A DNA stretch of 64,000 nt from an uncultured Burkholderiales bacterium (GCA_937873395.1 CALMYH010000107.1:1-64000); one strand, 5' to 3'; counted from the stretch's first letter, positions 35,575 to 45,385 are shown. Translations and numbers: made by a program. The notes: generated by a model not told the origin, from the letters alone.

Positions 35575-35608
35575 TCTTTCTCTGACCAGGTTCGTCTGGT
35601 CATTATTC

Positions 35609-35642
35609 GGCCCCATGTCGGCAGGTCTGGCATGGGGCTTTT
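35609..35642 (+). terminator. Terminator/attenuator between TRAP receptor and permease
   Basis: Inverted repeat GCCCCATG / CATGGGGC followed by TTTT. A second small hairpin TGACCAG / CTGGTCA lies just upstream at 35583-35602. The position inside the transporter unit suggests partial termination favouring the receptor. Confidence 0.6.
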
Positions 35643-35720
35643 CGTTACAGCTCAACCCCCCTCCCCGAGACGGGTGTTCCCGGGAGTCCGGTCGAGGGGC
35701 ATTCGATTAGGTGAGTGATC

Positions 35721-38315
35721 GTGAACTCTCCAACAAACAAGAACAACGACATTGACGTGAACCAGCTGGTTCAGGACAACGACACCGGCGGTCGTAACCC
35801 GGGTCCCCTGATGGCGCGGTTTCTGCTGGTGGTGGCCGTTTCCTGGTCCTTGTTTCAGCTCTGGATCGCGTCGCCACTGCCTTTCACCTTCGGGGTGCTG
35901 ATGTTCAACAGCACCGAGAGCCGGGCCATCCACCTGGCCTTTGCGGTTTTCCTGGCATTCATGGCCTATCCGGCGACCAAGCGCTCGCCGCGCAGCTTCA
36001 TCCCGCTGCAAGACTGGGTGCTGGCGCTGGCCGGCGCGTTTTGTGCCGGATACCTGTTCTGGTTCTACCGCGACATCGCCACGCGTCCCGGCATGCCCAC
36101 CTCCATGGACGTCTGGTCTTTTGGCATCGGCGTGTTGCTCTTGCTCGAAGCCACGAGAAGGGTGCTCGGATTGCCCATGGTCATCGTGGCTGCGGTTTTT
36201 CTGACCTATACCTTTGCCGGCCCCTACATGCCCGACATGCTGGCGCATCGGGGTGCCTCCATTGATCGGGCGGCGTCGCACTTCTGGCTCACCACCGAGG
36301 GCGTGTTCGGCGTGGCTCTGGGCGTATCCAGCGGCTTCATCTTCCTGTTCGTGCTGTTCGGCTCGCTGCTGGACAAGGCCGGTGCCGGCAATTACTTCAT
36401 CAAGAGCGCGTTTGCGCTGTTGGGGCACTTGCGGGGCGGTCCGGCCAAGGCGGCCGTGGTTTCGTCGGCCGCCACCGGCATCATCTCGGGCTCGTCGATC
36501 GCCAACGTCGTCACCACCGGTACGTTCACCATCCCGCTGATGAAGCGCGTGGGTTACCGTGGCGACCAGGCCGGTGCGGTCGAAGTCTCGTCCTCGGTGA
36601 ACGGGCAGATCATGCCGCCCGTGATGGGGGCGGCCGCCTTTCTCATGGTCGAATACGTCGGCATCTCCTACCTGGAGGTGATGAAGCACGCTTTTCTGCC
36701 GGCCATCATTTCCTACGTCGCGCTGTTCTACATTGTCCACCTGGAAGCGCTCAAGGCCGGCATGCAAGGCCTGCCGCGGCGCAATCCGTCCACCGGCACC
36801 CAGCGCCTGCTGTCCTTCCTGCTGACCGTCAGCGGTTTTGTGGTGCTCGCGGGTGCCACCTATTTCGTCATCGGTTTCCTCAAGTCGGTGCTGGGTGAGG
36901 CGGCCATACCTGTCATCGGCCTGGGCTTGCTGGCCACCTACCTGGGGCTGCTGTGGGTGGGCTCGCGGCAGCCCGTCCTGGTCATCGACGATCCGAACTC
37001 GCCGGTGTTCGAACTGCCCGATACCGGGCCCACCGTGAAGTCGGGCATGCACTACCTGCTGGCTGTGGTGGTGCTGGTCTGGTGCCTGATGGTCGAGCAG
37101 CTTTCGCCGGCGCTCTCGGCCTTCTGGGCCACCGTGTTCATGATGTTCATCATGCTCACCCAGAAGCCCCTGCTGGGCCTGATGCGGGGCGACCACCGGT
37201 TCATGGAACACTTCAAGGCCGGCGTGAGTGACCTGGTCGATGGCCTGGCCACCGGGGCCCGCAACATGATCGGCATCGGCGTGGCCACGGCGGCCGCCGG
37301 CATCATCGTCGGCACCGTCTCTCTCACCGGGGTCGGCCTGGTCATGACCGAACTGGTGGAGATCCTCTCCGGCGGCAACCTCATGCTGATGCTGGTGCTG
37401 GTGGCCCTGATCAGCCTCATCCTGGGCATGGGCCTGCCCACCACTGCCAACTACATCGTGGTGTCCACCCTGATGGCCCCGGTGGTCGTGGAGCTTGGCG
37501 CCCAGAGCGGCCTCATCGTGCCGCTGATCGCGGTCCACCTGTTCGTGTTCTATTTCGGCCTCATGGCCGACGTGACGCCCCCGGTGGGCCTGGCCTCTTT
37601 TGCCGCCGCTGCCATTGCCCGGCATGACCCGATCAAGACCGGCCTGACCGCCTTCTACTACAGCATGCGAACGGCCATCCTGCCGTTCCTGTTCATCTTC
37701 AACACCCAGTTGCTGCTCATCGGGCTGAGCGGGCCGCTGCATCTGGCCATGACGGTCGGCTCCGCGCTGATCGCGATGCTCGTGTTCGCCGCCGCCACCC
37801 AGGGGTACTTCCTGACGCGCACCCGCTGGTACGAAACCCTGGCCATGCTGCTGGTCTGCTTCACCCTGTTCCGGCCGGGCTTCTGGATGGACATGATCCA
37901 TCCGCCCTTCGACCAGATCAAGGGCGAGGGCATGGTACAGGCCATCGAGGAAGCGCCCGCCAACAGCGGCAAGCGCCTTTGGGTGGAAGGCATGAGCCTG
38001 GAAGGGCGCGACGTCCGCAAAGGCGTGCTGCTGTCCCTGGGACCCCAGGGAGATGCCCGCACGCGGCTGGCGCACTCCGGCCTGACCGTCATGAACGATG
38101 GAGACGGATTCATGGTCATGGCATCGGGCTTCGGCAGTGTGGCTGAAAAGCTGGGCGTCGAACAGGGTTTCCGCATCACCGCACTCGAGGTTCCGGCCCA
38201 GAGACCGGCCAAAGAGTGGTTCTTCATTCCGGCACTGGCTTTGCTGGCCCTGGTCATCTTTCTTCAGCGCCGCCGCATTCGGCGTGAACAGACGGTCGCA
38301 GGTGTGGCGGCATGA
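35721..38315 (+). CDS. TAXI-type TRAP transporter fused permease with C-terminal DUF3394-like domain
   Basis: 864 aa from GTG 35721, preceded by AGGTGAG at 35709-35715; a GTG at 35715 is an alternative. Many membrane helices represent fused small (DctQ-like) and large (DctM-like) subunits, e.g. GSLLDKAGAGNYFIKSAF, SSVNGQIMPPVMGAAAFLMV and LGMGLPTTANYIVVSTL. After the last core helix a soluble segment (about 720-840), resembling DUF3394, is followed by one more helix and a basic tail. It imports the TAXI receptor's ligand with a cation gradient. Its stop overlaps the racemase ATG. Confidence 0.92.
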   Translation: MNSPTNKNNDIDVNQLVQDNDTGGRNPGPLMARFLLVVAVSWSLFQLWIASPLPFTFGVLMFNSTESRAIHLAFAVFLAFMAYPATKRSPRSFIPLQDWVLALAGAFCAGYLFWFYRDIATRPGMPTSMDVWSFGIGVLLLLEATRRVLGLPMVIVAAVFLTYTFAGPYMPDMLAHRGASIDRAASHFWLTTEGVFGVALGVSSGFIFLFVLFGSLLDKAGAGNYFIKSAFALLGHLRGGPAKAAVVSSAATGIISGSSIANVVTTGTFTIPLMKRVGYRGDQAGAVEVSSSVNGQIMPPVMGAAAFLMVEYVGISYLEVMKHAFLPAIISYVALFYIVHLEALKAGMQGLPRRNPSTGTQRLLSFLLTVSGFVVLAGATYFVIGFLKSVLGEAAIPVIGLGLLATYLGLLWVGSRQPVLVIDDPNSPVFELPDTGPTVKSGMHYLLAVVVLVWCLMVEQLSPALSAFWATVFMMFIMLTQKPLLGLMRGDHRFMEHFKAGVSDLVDGLATGARNMIGIGVATAAAGIIVGTVSLTGVGLVMTELVEILSGGNLMLMLVLVALISLILGMGLPTTANYIVVSTLMAPVVVELGAQSGLIVPLIAVHLFVFYFGLMADVTPPVGLASFAAAAIARHDPIKTGLTAFYYSMRTAILPFLFIFNTQLLLIGLSGPLHLAMTVGSALIAMLVFAAATQGYFLTRTRWYETLAMLLVCFTLFRPGFWMDMIHPPFDQIKGEGMVQAIEEAPANSGKRLWVEGMSLEGRDVRKGVLLSLGPQGDARTRLAHSGLTVMNDGDGFMVMASGFGSVAEKLGVEQGFRITALEVPAQRPAKEWFFIPALALLALVIFLQRRRIRREQTVAGVAA

Positions 38316-38962
38316 GCAGACCACGCATCGCCCTCGTTCATGCGCTGGCGCACTCGGTCGGGCCCATCAACGTCGAAATGGAGCGTGCCTGGCCCGACGC
38401 TGTCCGCATGAATCTGCTGGACGACAGCCTGTCGGCCGACCTGGCTCGTGAGGGCCGGGGGCTGGACGAGGCCATGCACCGGCGCTTCGAGGCACTCGCT
38501 GCCTATGCCGAATCCACCGGTGCCCAGGCCATTCTGTTCACCTGCTCGGCCTTCGGGCCCTGTATCGAGGCGGTGGCCGCGCGCCGGCCCCATATGCCGG
38601 TGCTCAAGCCCAACGAAGCGATGGTGGCCGACGTGGCTGCGGTCGACGGACCGGTCGGTCTGATTGCCTCGTTTGCCCCCACCCTGGTTTCCATGCCGGC
38701 CGAGTTTCCGGGCACGGTGGCGCTGCGCACGGCGCTGGTCGAAGAGGCCATGCAGGCACTCGACCGGGGGGACGTCGCCACCCACGACGCGCGGGTGGTC
38801 CGGGCCGCGCGCGATCTGGCGTCCGGTGGCTGCCGGGCCATCGCCCTGGCCCAGTTCAGCATGGCCCGTGCCGCGCCCGCCGTGGCCGAGGCCACCGGAT
38901 TGCCGGTCTTCACCACCCCCGGCAGCGCCGTGGCGAGCTTGCGGCGGCAGCTCGGCGCCTGA
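38312..38962 (+). CDS. Asp/Glu/hydantoin racemase-superfamily protein
   Basis: 216 aa. The N-terminal catalytic cysteine is in ILFTCSAFGPCIEA. The second half has ALAQFSMARAAP where classical two-base racemases carry their second Cys (LGCTH-type), so this may be a lyase, isomerase or amidase-like member rather than a racemase. ATG overlaps the TRAP permease stop (ATGA), so it should act on the imported compound or its product. With the DadA-like and aminotransferase genes it completes an apparent amino-acid catabolic locus. Confidence 0.75.
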   Translation: MSRPRIALVHALAHSVGPINVEMERAWPDAVRMNLLDDSLSADLAREGRGLDEAMHRRFEALAAYAESTGAQAILFTCSAFGPCIEAVAARRPHMPVLKPNEAMVADVAAVDGPVGLIASFAPTLVSMPAEFPGTVALRTALVEEAMQALDRGDVATHDARVVRAARDLASGGCRAIALAQFSMARAAPAVAEATGLPVFTTPGSAVASLRRQLGA

Positions 38963-39059
38963 TCCGGCAGCAGATACAATAGAAGGTTGCCGTCAAACGG
39001 TGCCATGGACGCGGTGGTCCGATCCGGAGCTGCTCGCACAAGCGGTCCGGGCAACCGGC

Positions 39060-39146
39060 GCGCGGGTGGCGAAATTGGTAGACGCACCAGGTTTAGGTCC
39101 TGACGCCAGCAATGGTGTGGGGGTTCGAGTCCCCCCCCGCGCACCA
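39060..39146 (+). tRNA. tRNA-Leu(UAG)
   Basis: 87 nt with encoded CCA. Acceptor GCGCGGG / CCCGCGC; D-arm GGCGAAATTGGTAGACGC; anticodon loop TTTAGGT gives TAG; variable arm present; T-loop GTTCGAGTC. A -10-like TACAAT is at 38975-38980. It lies directly before trigger factor. Confidence 0.97.
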
Positions 39147-39217
39147 CGGTACCGTGGAACAGATCCTCACCGGTCGGCCAGAGTCCCTGGCAGGCCGCCT
39201 TCCTTTTGGAGAATGAC

Positions 39218-40528
39218 ATGACCGTCACCGTTGAAACCCTGGAAAAGCTCGAGCGCAAGATCACGCTGACGCTGCCTGCCGACGTGATCAGGAACGAGGT
39301 CGAGAACCGCCTCAAGCGCCTGGCCCGCCAGGTCAAGATGGACGGCTTCCGCCCTGGCAAGGTGCCGATGAACGTCGTGGCCCAGCGCTACGGCTACTCG
39401 GTGCACTACGAGGTCATGAACGACAAGGTCGGTGAAGCCTTCGCACAGGCCGCCAACGAAGCCAAATTGCGCGTGGCCGGCCAGCCCCAGATCACCGAGA
39501 AAGAAGGCGCCCCTGAGGGCCAACTGGCCTTCGATGCGGTGTTCGAGGTCTACCCCGAAGTCAAGATCGGTGACCTGACTGCGGCAGAAGTCGAGCGCTT
39601 CACCGCCGAGGTCAGCGACGCTGCCATCGACCGCACGCTCGACATCCTGCGCAAGCAGCGCCGCACCTTCGGCCAGCGCGCCAAGGACGAAGCCGCCCAG
39701 GACGGCGATCGCGTCACCATCGACTTCGCCGGCAAGATCGATGGTGAAGCCTTTGAAGGCGGCAAGGCCGAGGGCTTCCAGTTCATCGTTGGCGACGGCC
39801 AGATGCTCAAGGAATTCGAAGACGCCGTGCGTGGCATGAAGACCGGCGAGTCCAAGACCTTCCCGCTGGCCTTTCCCGAGGATTACCACGGCAAGGATGT
39901 GGCCGGCAAGACCGCCGATTTCCTGGTGACCCTGCACAAGGTCGAGGCCGCCCACCTGCCCGAGGTCAACGAAGAGCTGGCCAAGTCCCTGGGCATCGCC
40001 GAAGGCACCGTCGAGGCCCTGCGCGCCGACATCAAGAAAAACCTGGAGCGTGAAGTCAAATTCCGCCTGCAGGCGCGCAACAAGCAGGCCGCCATGGACG
40101 CCCTGTCGGCCCAGGCCGAACTCGACCTGCCCAAGTCGGTGGTCCAGGCCGAGCTCGACCGCCTGATCGAGGGTGCGCGCGCCGACCTCAAGCAGCGGGG
40201 CATGAAGGACGCCGAGAAGGCGCCCATTCCCGAAGACCTGTTCCGTCCGCAGGCCGAGCGCCGCGTGCGCCTCGGTCTGGTGGTCGCGGAACTGGTGCGT
40301 GCCAACGAACTGCAGGCCCGGCCGGAGCAGATCCAGGCCCACATCGAGGAGCTGGCCTCTTCCTACGAGAAGCCGGCCGACGTCGTGCGCTGGTACCAGA
40401 GCGACAACCGCCGCATGGCCGAAGTGGAGGCCGTCGTCATCGAGAACAACGTCACCGAATTCGTGCTCTCCAAGGCCAAGGTGACCGACAAGGACATCGG
40501 TTTCGACGAGCTGATGGGCCAGGCCTGA
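39218..40528 (+). CDS. tig: Trigger factor, ribosome-associated chaperone and peptidyl-prolyl isomerase
   Basis: 436 aa. The N-terminal ribosome-binding domain contains the signature GFRPGKVPMNV (about 43-53). An FKBP-type isomerase domain follows (about 160-245; DRVTIDFAGKIDGEAFEGG, FPEDYHGKDVAGKTADF), then a long helical C-terminal chaperone domain. It acts on nascent chains at the ribosome exit. ATG 39218 is preceded by GGAG at 39208-39211. It opens the tig, clpP, clpX, lon block and is closed by its own terminator. Confidence 0.97.
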   Translation: MTVTVETLEKLERKITLTLPADVIRNEVENRLKRLARQVKMDGFRPGKVPMNVVAQRYGYSVHYEVMNDKVGEAFAQAANEAKLRVAGQPQITEKEGAPEGQLAFDAVFEVYPEVKIGDLTAAEVERFTAEVSDAAIDRTLDILRKQRRTFGQRAKDEAAQDGDRVTIDFAGKIDGEAFEGGKAEGFQFIVGDGQMLKEFEDAVRGMKTGESKTFPLAFPEDYHGKDVAGKTADFLVTLHKVEAAHLPEVNEELAKSLGIAEGTVEALRADIKKNLEREVKFRLQARNKQAAMDALSAQAELDLPKSVVQAELDRLIEGARADLKQRGMKDAEKAPIPEDLFRPQAERRVRLGLVVAELVRANELQARPEQIQAHIEELASSYEKPADVVRWYQSDNRRMAEVEAVVIENNVTEFVLSKAKVTDKDIGFDELMGQA

Positions 40529-40556
40529 CGGACCGGCCGCGGCCGATCCCTGAAGA

Positions 40557-40580
40557 GGGCGGGGCATCCCGCCCTTTTTT
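40557..40580 (+). terminator. Rho-independent terminator after tig
   Basis: GGGCGGG / CCCGCCC hairpin with a GCAT loop and a T6 run. It separates tig from clpP, which must then have its own promoter. Confidence 0.9.
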
Positions 40581-40708
40581 CATGGGGGTCGTCGCACAGG
40601 GGGCCTGGTGGCCATCCTCGAGGGCCGGGATTTTGGGGGCGGGCAGGGGCGCTGCGCCAGGTTGGTTACAGTAGCGTCATGGCAATGCCGCAACACATGG
40701 AGAAACGC

Positions 40709-41326
40709 ATGAGCGCAATGGACATTCAGGGACTGGGCATGGTGCCCATGGTGATCGAACAGTCGGGCCGCGGCGAGCGCGCCTACGACATCTACTCGCG
40801 CCTGCTCAAGGAGCGCGTGATCTTCCTCGTCGGGCCGGTGAACGACCAGTCGGCCAACCTGGTGGTGGCCCAGCTGCTGTTCCTGGAAAGCGAGAATCCC
40901 GACAAGGACATCTCCTTCTACATCAACTCGCCGGGCGGGTCGGTGAGCGCCGGCATGGCCATCTTCGACACCATGAACTTCATCAAGCCCGACGTGTCGA
41001 CCCTGTGCATCGGCATGGCCGCCAGCATGGGTGCCTTCCTGCTGGCCGCCGGGACCAAGGGCAAGCGCTTTGCCTTGCCCAATTCCAAGGTCATGATCCA
41101 TCAGCCGCTGGGCGGCACACAGGGCCAGGCCACCGAAATCGAGATCCACGCCCGCGAGATCCTCAAGACGCGCGAGCAGCTCAACCGCATCCTGGCCGAT
41201 CGCACCGGCCAGCCGCTGGAGAAGATCGAGCGAGATACCGAGCGCGACTATTACCTCAGCGCCGCCGAATCGGTCGAGTACGGCCTGATCGACAAGGTCA
41301 TCGACCGGAGGCCCGGCGCCAACTGA
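40709..41326 (+). CDS. clpP: ATP-dependent Clp protease proteolytic subunit
   Basis: 205 aa from ATG 40709 (GGAGA just upstream); an in-frame ATG at 40679 would add ten residues not typical of the family. The catalytic triad S106 (GMAASMGAF), H131 (MIHQPLGG) and D180-region (ERDTERD) keeps the spacing of E. coli ClpP. It forms the double-ring peptidase chamber that pairs with ClpX encoded downstream. Start-proximal [20 protein letters not shown] is the normal propeptide and first helix. About 150 bp separate it from clpX. Confidence 0.96.
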   Translation: MSAMDIQGLGMVPMVIEQSGRGERAYDIYSRLLKERVIFLVGPVNDQSANLVVAQLLFLESENPDKDISFYINSPGGSVSAGMAIFDTMNFIKPDVSTLCIGMAASMGAFLLAAGTKGKRFALPNSKVMIHQPLGGTQGQATEIEIHAREILKTREQLNRILADRTGQPLEKIERDTERDYYLSAAESVEYGLIDKVIDRRPGAN

Positions 41327-41407
41327 TCCGGCGAGGTTATCGTTCATGCGTTAAAAAGTTCTCATGTCGACAGCCGGCAGACCCGGGATCCCGCGCTTTT
41401 CCGGCGT

Positions 41408-41435
41408 TTGGTCCCACAGTCCCTTGCTCTATCAT
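41408..41435 (+). promoter_or_regulatory. Candidate sigma-70 promoter for clpX
   Basis: TTGGTC (41408-41413), 16-bp spacer, TATCAT (41430-41435), 42 bp before the clpX ATG. Consensus resemblance only. Confidence 0.4.
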
Positions 41436-41477
41436 TGAAGCATTCCGAATTCCCTCACACGGCAGACAAGCACACCC

Positions 41478-42743
41478 ATGGCCGACAAGAAAGCCGCCTC
41501 CGGCGAAAAGGCGCTCTACTGCTCCTTCTGCGGCAAAAGCCAGCACGAGGTCAAGAAGCTGATCGCCGGTCCCTCGGTGTTCATCTGCGACGAGTGCATC
41601 GATCTGTGCAACGACATCATCCGTGACGAGTTGCCCGGTCTCGAGTCGGTCAAGCCGCCAGGCGACGAGTTGCCGACCCCGGCCGAGCTCAAGTCCAACC
41701 TGGACCAGTACGTGATCGGTCAGGAGACCGCCAAGCGCGCCCTGGCCGTCGCGGTCTACAACCATTACAAGCGCCTGCGCCACAAGCAGGCTTCGCGCAA
41801 GGACGATGTCGAGCTGACCAAGAGCAACATCCTGCTCATCGGTCCGACCGGTTCGGGCAAGACCCTGCTGGCCCAGACCATGGCGCGCATGCTCAACGTG
41901 CCCTTCGTCATGGCCGACGCCACCACACTGACCGAGGCCGGTTATGTCGGCGAGGATGTCGAGAACATCGTCGCCAAGCTGCTGCAGAGCTGCAACTACG
42001 ACGTCGAACGGGCCCAGCAGGGCATCGTCTATATCGACGAAATCGACAAGATCACCCGCAAGTCGGACAACCCGTCCATCACCCGGGATGTGTCGGGCGA
42101 GGGGGTGCAGCAGGCACTGCTCAAGCTGATCGAAGGCACCATGGCCAGCGTGCCCCCGCAGGGCGGCCGCAAGCACCCCAACCAGGATTTCCTGCAGGTC
42201 GACACCACCAATATCCTGTTCATCTGCGGCGGCGCCTTTGCGGGCCTGGAAAAAATCATCGAAAGCCGAACCGAAGAGTCGGGCATGGGCTTCGGTGCCA
42301 TGGTGCGCAGCAAGAAGCAGCGCAGCCTGAGCGAGTCGTTCAAGGACATCGAGCCCGAGGACCTGATCAAGTTCGGACTGATCCCGGAGCTGGTCGGTCG
42401 TCTGCCGGTGATTGCCAGCCTGGCCGAACTCAGCGAGGACGCGCTGGTCGAGATCCTGACCGCGCCCAAGAACGCGGTCGTCAAGCAGTACGCCAAGCTG
42501 CTGGCCATGGAAGGGGCCGAACTCGAGGTCCGGCCGGCCGCGCTCAAATCGATCGCCCGCAAGGCCCTGGCCCGCAAGACCGGCGCGCGCGGCCTTCGCT
42601 CCATTCTGGAAAACGCCCTGATCGACACCATGTTCGAACTGCCGGGCATGAGCAATGTCGAAAAGGTGGTGGTCGACGAGTCCACCATCGAAGAAAACAA
42701 GCCACCGCTGCTGGTGTACCGCGAGGCGGCCAAGCAGGCCTGA
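41478..42743 (+). CDS. clpX: ATP-dependent Clp protease ATP-binding subunit ClpX
   Basis: 421 aa. N-terminal zinc-binding domain with C15, C18, C37 and C40 (CSFCGK and [10 protein letters not shown]). AAA+ motor: Walker A GPTGSGKT (122-129), Walker [11 protein letters not shown], sensor and arginine-finger region [15 protein letters not shown], and the IGF-type ClpP-docking loop represented by KYGLIPE-like [14 protein letters not shown]. It unfolds tagged proteins and threads them into ClpP. The gene is flanked by its proteolytic partner and by lon. Confidence 0.97.
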   Translation: MADKKAASGEKALYCSFCGKSQHEVKKLIAGPSVFICDECIDLCNDIIRDELPGLESVKPPGDELPTPAELKSNLDQYVIGQETAKRALAVAVYNHYKRLRHKQASRKDDVELTKSNILLIGPTGSGKTLLAQTMARMLNVPFVMADATTLTEAGYVGEDVENIVAKLLQSCNYDVERAQQGIVYIDEIDKITRKSDNPSITRDVSGEGVQQALLKLIEGTMASVPPQGGRKHPNQDFLQVDTTNILFICGGAFAGLEKIIESRTEESGMGFGAMVRSKKQRSLSESFKDIEPEDLIKFGLIPELVGRLPVIASLAELSEDALVEILTAPKNAVVKQYAKLLAMEGAELEVRPAALKSIARKALARKTGARGLRSILENALIDTMFELPGMSNVEKVVVDESTIEENKPPLLVYREAAKQA

Positions 42744-42796
42744 AGCCAGGCTTGCGAGGCGCTTGTCCATGATTGAACGGATTCCGTCGCCTCCTG

Positions 42797-42823
42797 TTGA
42801 AATCACCGGCGGCGGACCCAACT
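42797..42823 (+). promoter_or_regulatory. Candidate sigma-32 heat-shock promoter for lon
   Basis: TTGAAA (42797-42802), a 14-bp spacer and CCCAACT (42817-42823) match the heat-shock consensus TTGAAA-N(11-16)-CCCATNT well. It lies 23 bp before the lon ATG, within the 103-bp clpX-lon gap. lon being a sigma-32 regulon member in proteobacteria supports the call. Confidence 0.6.
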
Positions 42824-42846
42824 GTCCACTTTGTCGAGGTTGAACC

Positions 42847-45276
42847 ATGTCCGGTCACACCCCCCTGCCCAGCACCCTGGTGGAACTGCCGCTGCTGCCC
42901 CTGCGCGATGTGGTGGTGTTCCCCCACATGGTGATTCCGCTCTTCGTCGGGCGACCCAAGAGCATCAAGGCGCTGGAGGCGGCCATGGAGGCCGAGCGCC
43001 GCATCATGCTGGTGGCCCAGAAGGCCGCAGCCAAGGACGAACCGTCCACGCAGGACATGTTCGAGATGGGGTGTGTGGCGACCATCCTGCAGATGCTCAA
43101 GCTGCCGGACGGCACCGTGAAGGTGCTGGTCGAAGGTCTGCAACGCGCCAAAGTGCTGGATATCCGCGAAGGCGAGACCCATTTTGTGGCCAGCGTCACG
43201 CCTTCGGATCCGGCGGCCGAGCGTGCCGGCAGCCAGTCCAACGAGCTTGAAGCCCTGCGCCGGGCAGTGATGCAGCAGTTTGACCAGTACGTCAAACTGA
43301 ACAAGAAGATTCCCGCCGAAATCCTGACGTCCATCTCCAGCATCGACGATGCCGGCCGCCTGGCCGACACCATTGCCGCGCATCTGCCGCTCAAGCTGGA
43401 GTCCAAGCAGGTGGTGCTGGACCTCGACCCGGTCAACAAGCGTCTGGAAAACCTGTTCGAGCAGCTCGAGCGCGAGGTCGACATCCTCAACGTGGACAAG
43501 CGCATCCGTGGCCGCGTCAAGCGCCAGATGGAGAAGAACCAGCGCGACTTCTACCTCAACGAGCAGGTCAAGGCCATCCAGAAGGAGCTCGGCGAGGGCG
43601 AAGAGGGCGCCGACATCGAAGAGATCGAGAAGAAGATCAAGGCCGCCAAAATGCCTGCGGAGGCCCGCAAGAAGGCCGAGGCCGAGTTCAAGAAGCTCAA
43701 GCTCATGTCGCCCATGTCGGCCGAAGCCACCGTGGTGCGCAACTACATCGACGCCCTGGTGGGCCTGCCCTGGAGCAAGAAGACCAAGATCAAGCACGAC
43801 CTCGCCCATGCCGAGGACGTGCTCAACGAGGACCATTACGGCCTGGAAAAGGTCAAGGACCGCATCCTCGAATACCTCGCGGTGCAGCAGCGCGTCGACA
43901 AGGTCAAGGCACCCATCCTGTGCCTGGTGGGTCCGCCGGGTGTCGGCAAGACCTCGCTCGGCCAGTCGATCGCCAAGGCCACTGGTCGCAAGTACGTGCG
44001 CATGGCCCTGGGCGGCATGCGCGACGAGGCCGAAATCCGCGGCCACCGCCGCACCTACATCGGCGCCATGCCGGGCAAGGTGCTGCAAAGCCTGAACAAG
44101 GTCGGCACCCGCAACCCGCTGTTCCTGCTCGACGAGATCGACAAGCTGGGCACCGATTTCCGGGGCGACCCCTCTTCGGCCCTGCTGGAGGTGCTGGATC
44201 CCGAGCAGAACCACACCTTTGCCGACCACTACGTCGAGGTCGACTTCGACCTGTCCGACGTCATGTTCGTGGCCACGTCCAACTCGATGAACATCCCGCC
44301 GGCCCTGCTGGACCGGATGGAGGTCATCCGTCTCTCGGGTTACACCGAAGACGAGAAGACCAACATCGCCGTGCGTTACCTGCTGCCCAAGCAGCTCAAG
44401 AACAACGGCATCAAGGACGGCGAGCTGAACGTGACCGAAGCGGCGGTTCGCGACATCGTGCGCTACTACACCCGCGAGGCGGGCGTGCGTTCGCTCGAGC
44501 GAGAACTCTCCAAGATCTGCCGCAAGGTGGTCAAGGGCCTGCTGCTCAAGAAATACGAGCCCACCGTGGTCGTCACTGCCGACAACCTGCCGGACTTCCT
44601 GGGGGTGCGCAAGTACACCTACGGTCGTGCCGAAGCCCAGAACCAGGTCGGCCAGGTGGTCGGGCTGGCCTGGACCGAGGTGGGGGGCGACCTGCTGACC
44701 ATCGAAGTGGCCATCATGCCGGGCAAGGGCAACATCACCCGGACCGGTTCGCTCGGCGACGTGATGAAGGAGTCGGTCGAGGCCGCGCGCACCGTGGTCC
44801 GCAGCCGAGCCCGTGTGCTGGGCATCAAGGACGAGATGTTCGACAAGCGCGATATCCACATCCACGTGCCCGATGGCGCCACACCCAAGGACGGTCCGAG
44901 TGCGGGCATCGCCATGACCACGGCGCTGGTGTCCTCACTGACGGGCATTCCGGTGCGGGCCGATGTGGCCATGACCGGCGAGATCACCCTGCGTGGCGAG
45001 GTGACGGCCATCGGTGGTCTGAAGGAGAAGCTGCTGGCGGCGCTGCGCGGCGGCATCAAGACGGTGGTCATTCCCGAAGAGAACGTCAAGGATCTCGCCG
45101 AGATCCCGGACAACGTCAAGCAGGGTCTCGAAATCAAGCCGGTCAAGTGGATCGACAAGGTGCTGGAGATCGCCCTGGAGCGCAAACCCGTGCCATTGAC
45201 CGACGAAGAGGTGGCGGCCCAGGTGGCCGCCTCGGTGGCACCGGCGGCGCAGGGCAGCGATGCCGTCAAGCATTGA
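42847..45276 (+). CDS. lon: ATP-dependent protease Lon
   Basis: 809 aa, canonical LonA. The N-terminal substrate-binding LAN domain (about 10-205; LPLLPLRDVVVFPHMVIPLF) is followed by coiled coil, an AAA+ domain (Walker A GPPGVGKTS, Walker B FLLDEIDKLG) and a protease domain with S685 in KDGPSAG and K728 in GGLKEK, 43 apart. It degrades misfolded and regulatory proteins in the cytoplasm. A short Ala-rich tail ends the protein. A heat-shock-like promoter precedes it. Distinct from the divergent Lon-family gene at 16363. Confidence 0.97.
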   Translation: MSGHTPLPSTLVELPLLPLRDVVVFPHMVIPLFVGRPKSIKALEAAMEAERRIMLVAQKAAAKDEPSTQDMFEMGCVATILQMLKLPDGTVKVLVEGLQRAKVLDIREGETHFVASVTPSDPAAERAGSQSNELEALRRAVMQQFDQYVKLNKKIPAEILTSISSIDDAGRLADTIAAHLPLKLESKQVVLDLDPVNKRLENLFEQLEREVDILNVDKRIRGRVKRQMEKNQRDFYLNEQVKAIQKELGEGEEGADIEEIEKKIKAAKMPAEARKKAEAEFKKLKLMSPMSAEATVVRNYIDALVGLPWSKKTKIKHDLAHAEDVLNEDHYGLEKVKDRILEYLAVQQRVDKVKAPILCLVGPPGVGKTSLGQSIAKATGRKYVRMALGGMRDEAEIRGHRRTYIGAMPGKVLQSLNKVGTRNPLFLLDEIDKLGTDFRGDPSSALLEVLDPEQNHTFADHYVEVDFDLSDVMFVATSNSMNIPPALLDRMEVIRLSGYTEDEKTNIAVRYLLPKQLKNNGIKDGELNVTEAAVRDIVRYYTREAGVRSLERELSKICRKVVKGLLLKKYEPTVVVTADNLPDFLGVRKYTYGRAEAQNQVGQVVGLAWTEVGGDLLTIEVAIMPGKGNITRTGSLGDVMKESVEAARTVVRSRARVLGIKDEMFDKRDIHIHVPDGATPKDGPSAGIAMTTALVSSLTGIPVRADVAMTGEITLRGEVTAIGGLKEKLLAALRGGIKTVVIPEENVKDLAEIPDNVKQGLEIKPVKWIDKVLEIALERKPVPLTDEEVAAQVAASVAPAAQGSDAVKH

Positions 45277-45317
45277 GATCTGCGGACACTCCCCGGTGCG
45301 AAAATTTTTCGAAGGTC

Positions 45318-45347
45318 TTGATCGAGGCATCAAAAAACAGCTATAAT
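45318..45347 (+). promoter_or_regulatory. Promoter of the tRNA-Gly / tRNA-Cys genes
   Basis: TTGATC (45318-45323), 18-bp spacer and consensus TATAAT (45342-45347), 38 bp before the mature tRNA-Gly 5' end. Confidence 0.7.
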
Positions 45348-45385
45348 TTCAGCTTCTGACAAACACGACGTGTCTGCAGAAAAAC

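Noticed and set aside
35652..38324. Long minus-strand open frame opposite the TRAP permease
   Set aside because: Translation is His/Gly/Gln-rich without domains, while the plus strand encodes a clear TRAP permease. It is a GC artefact.
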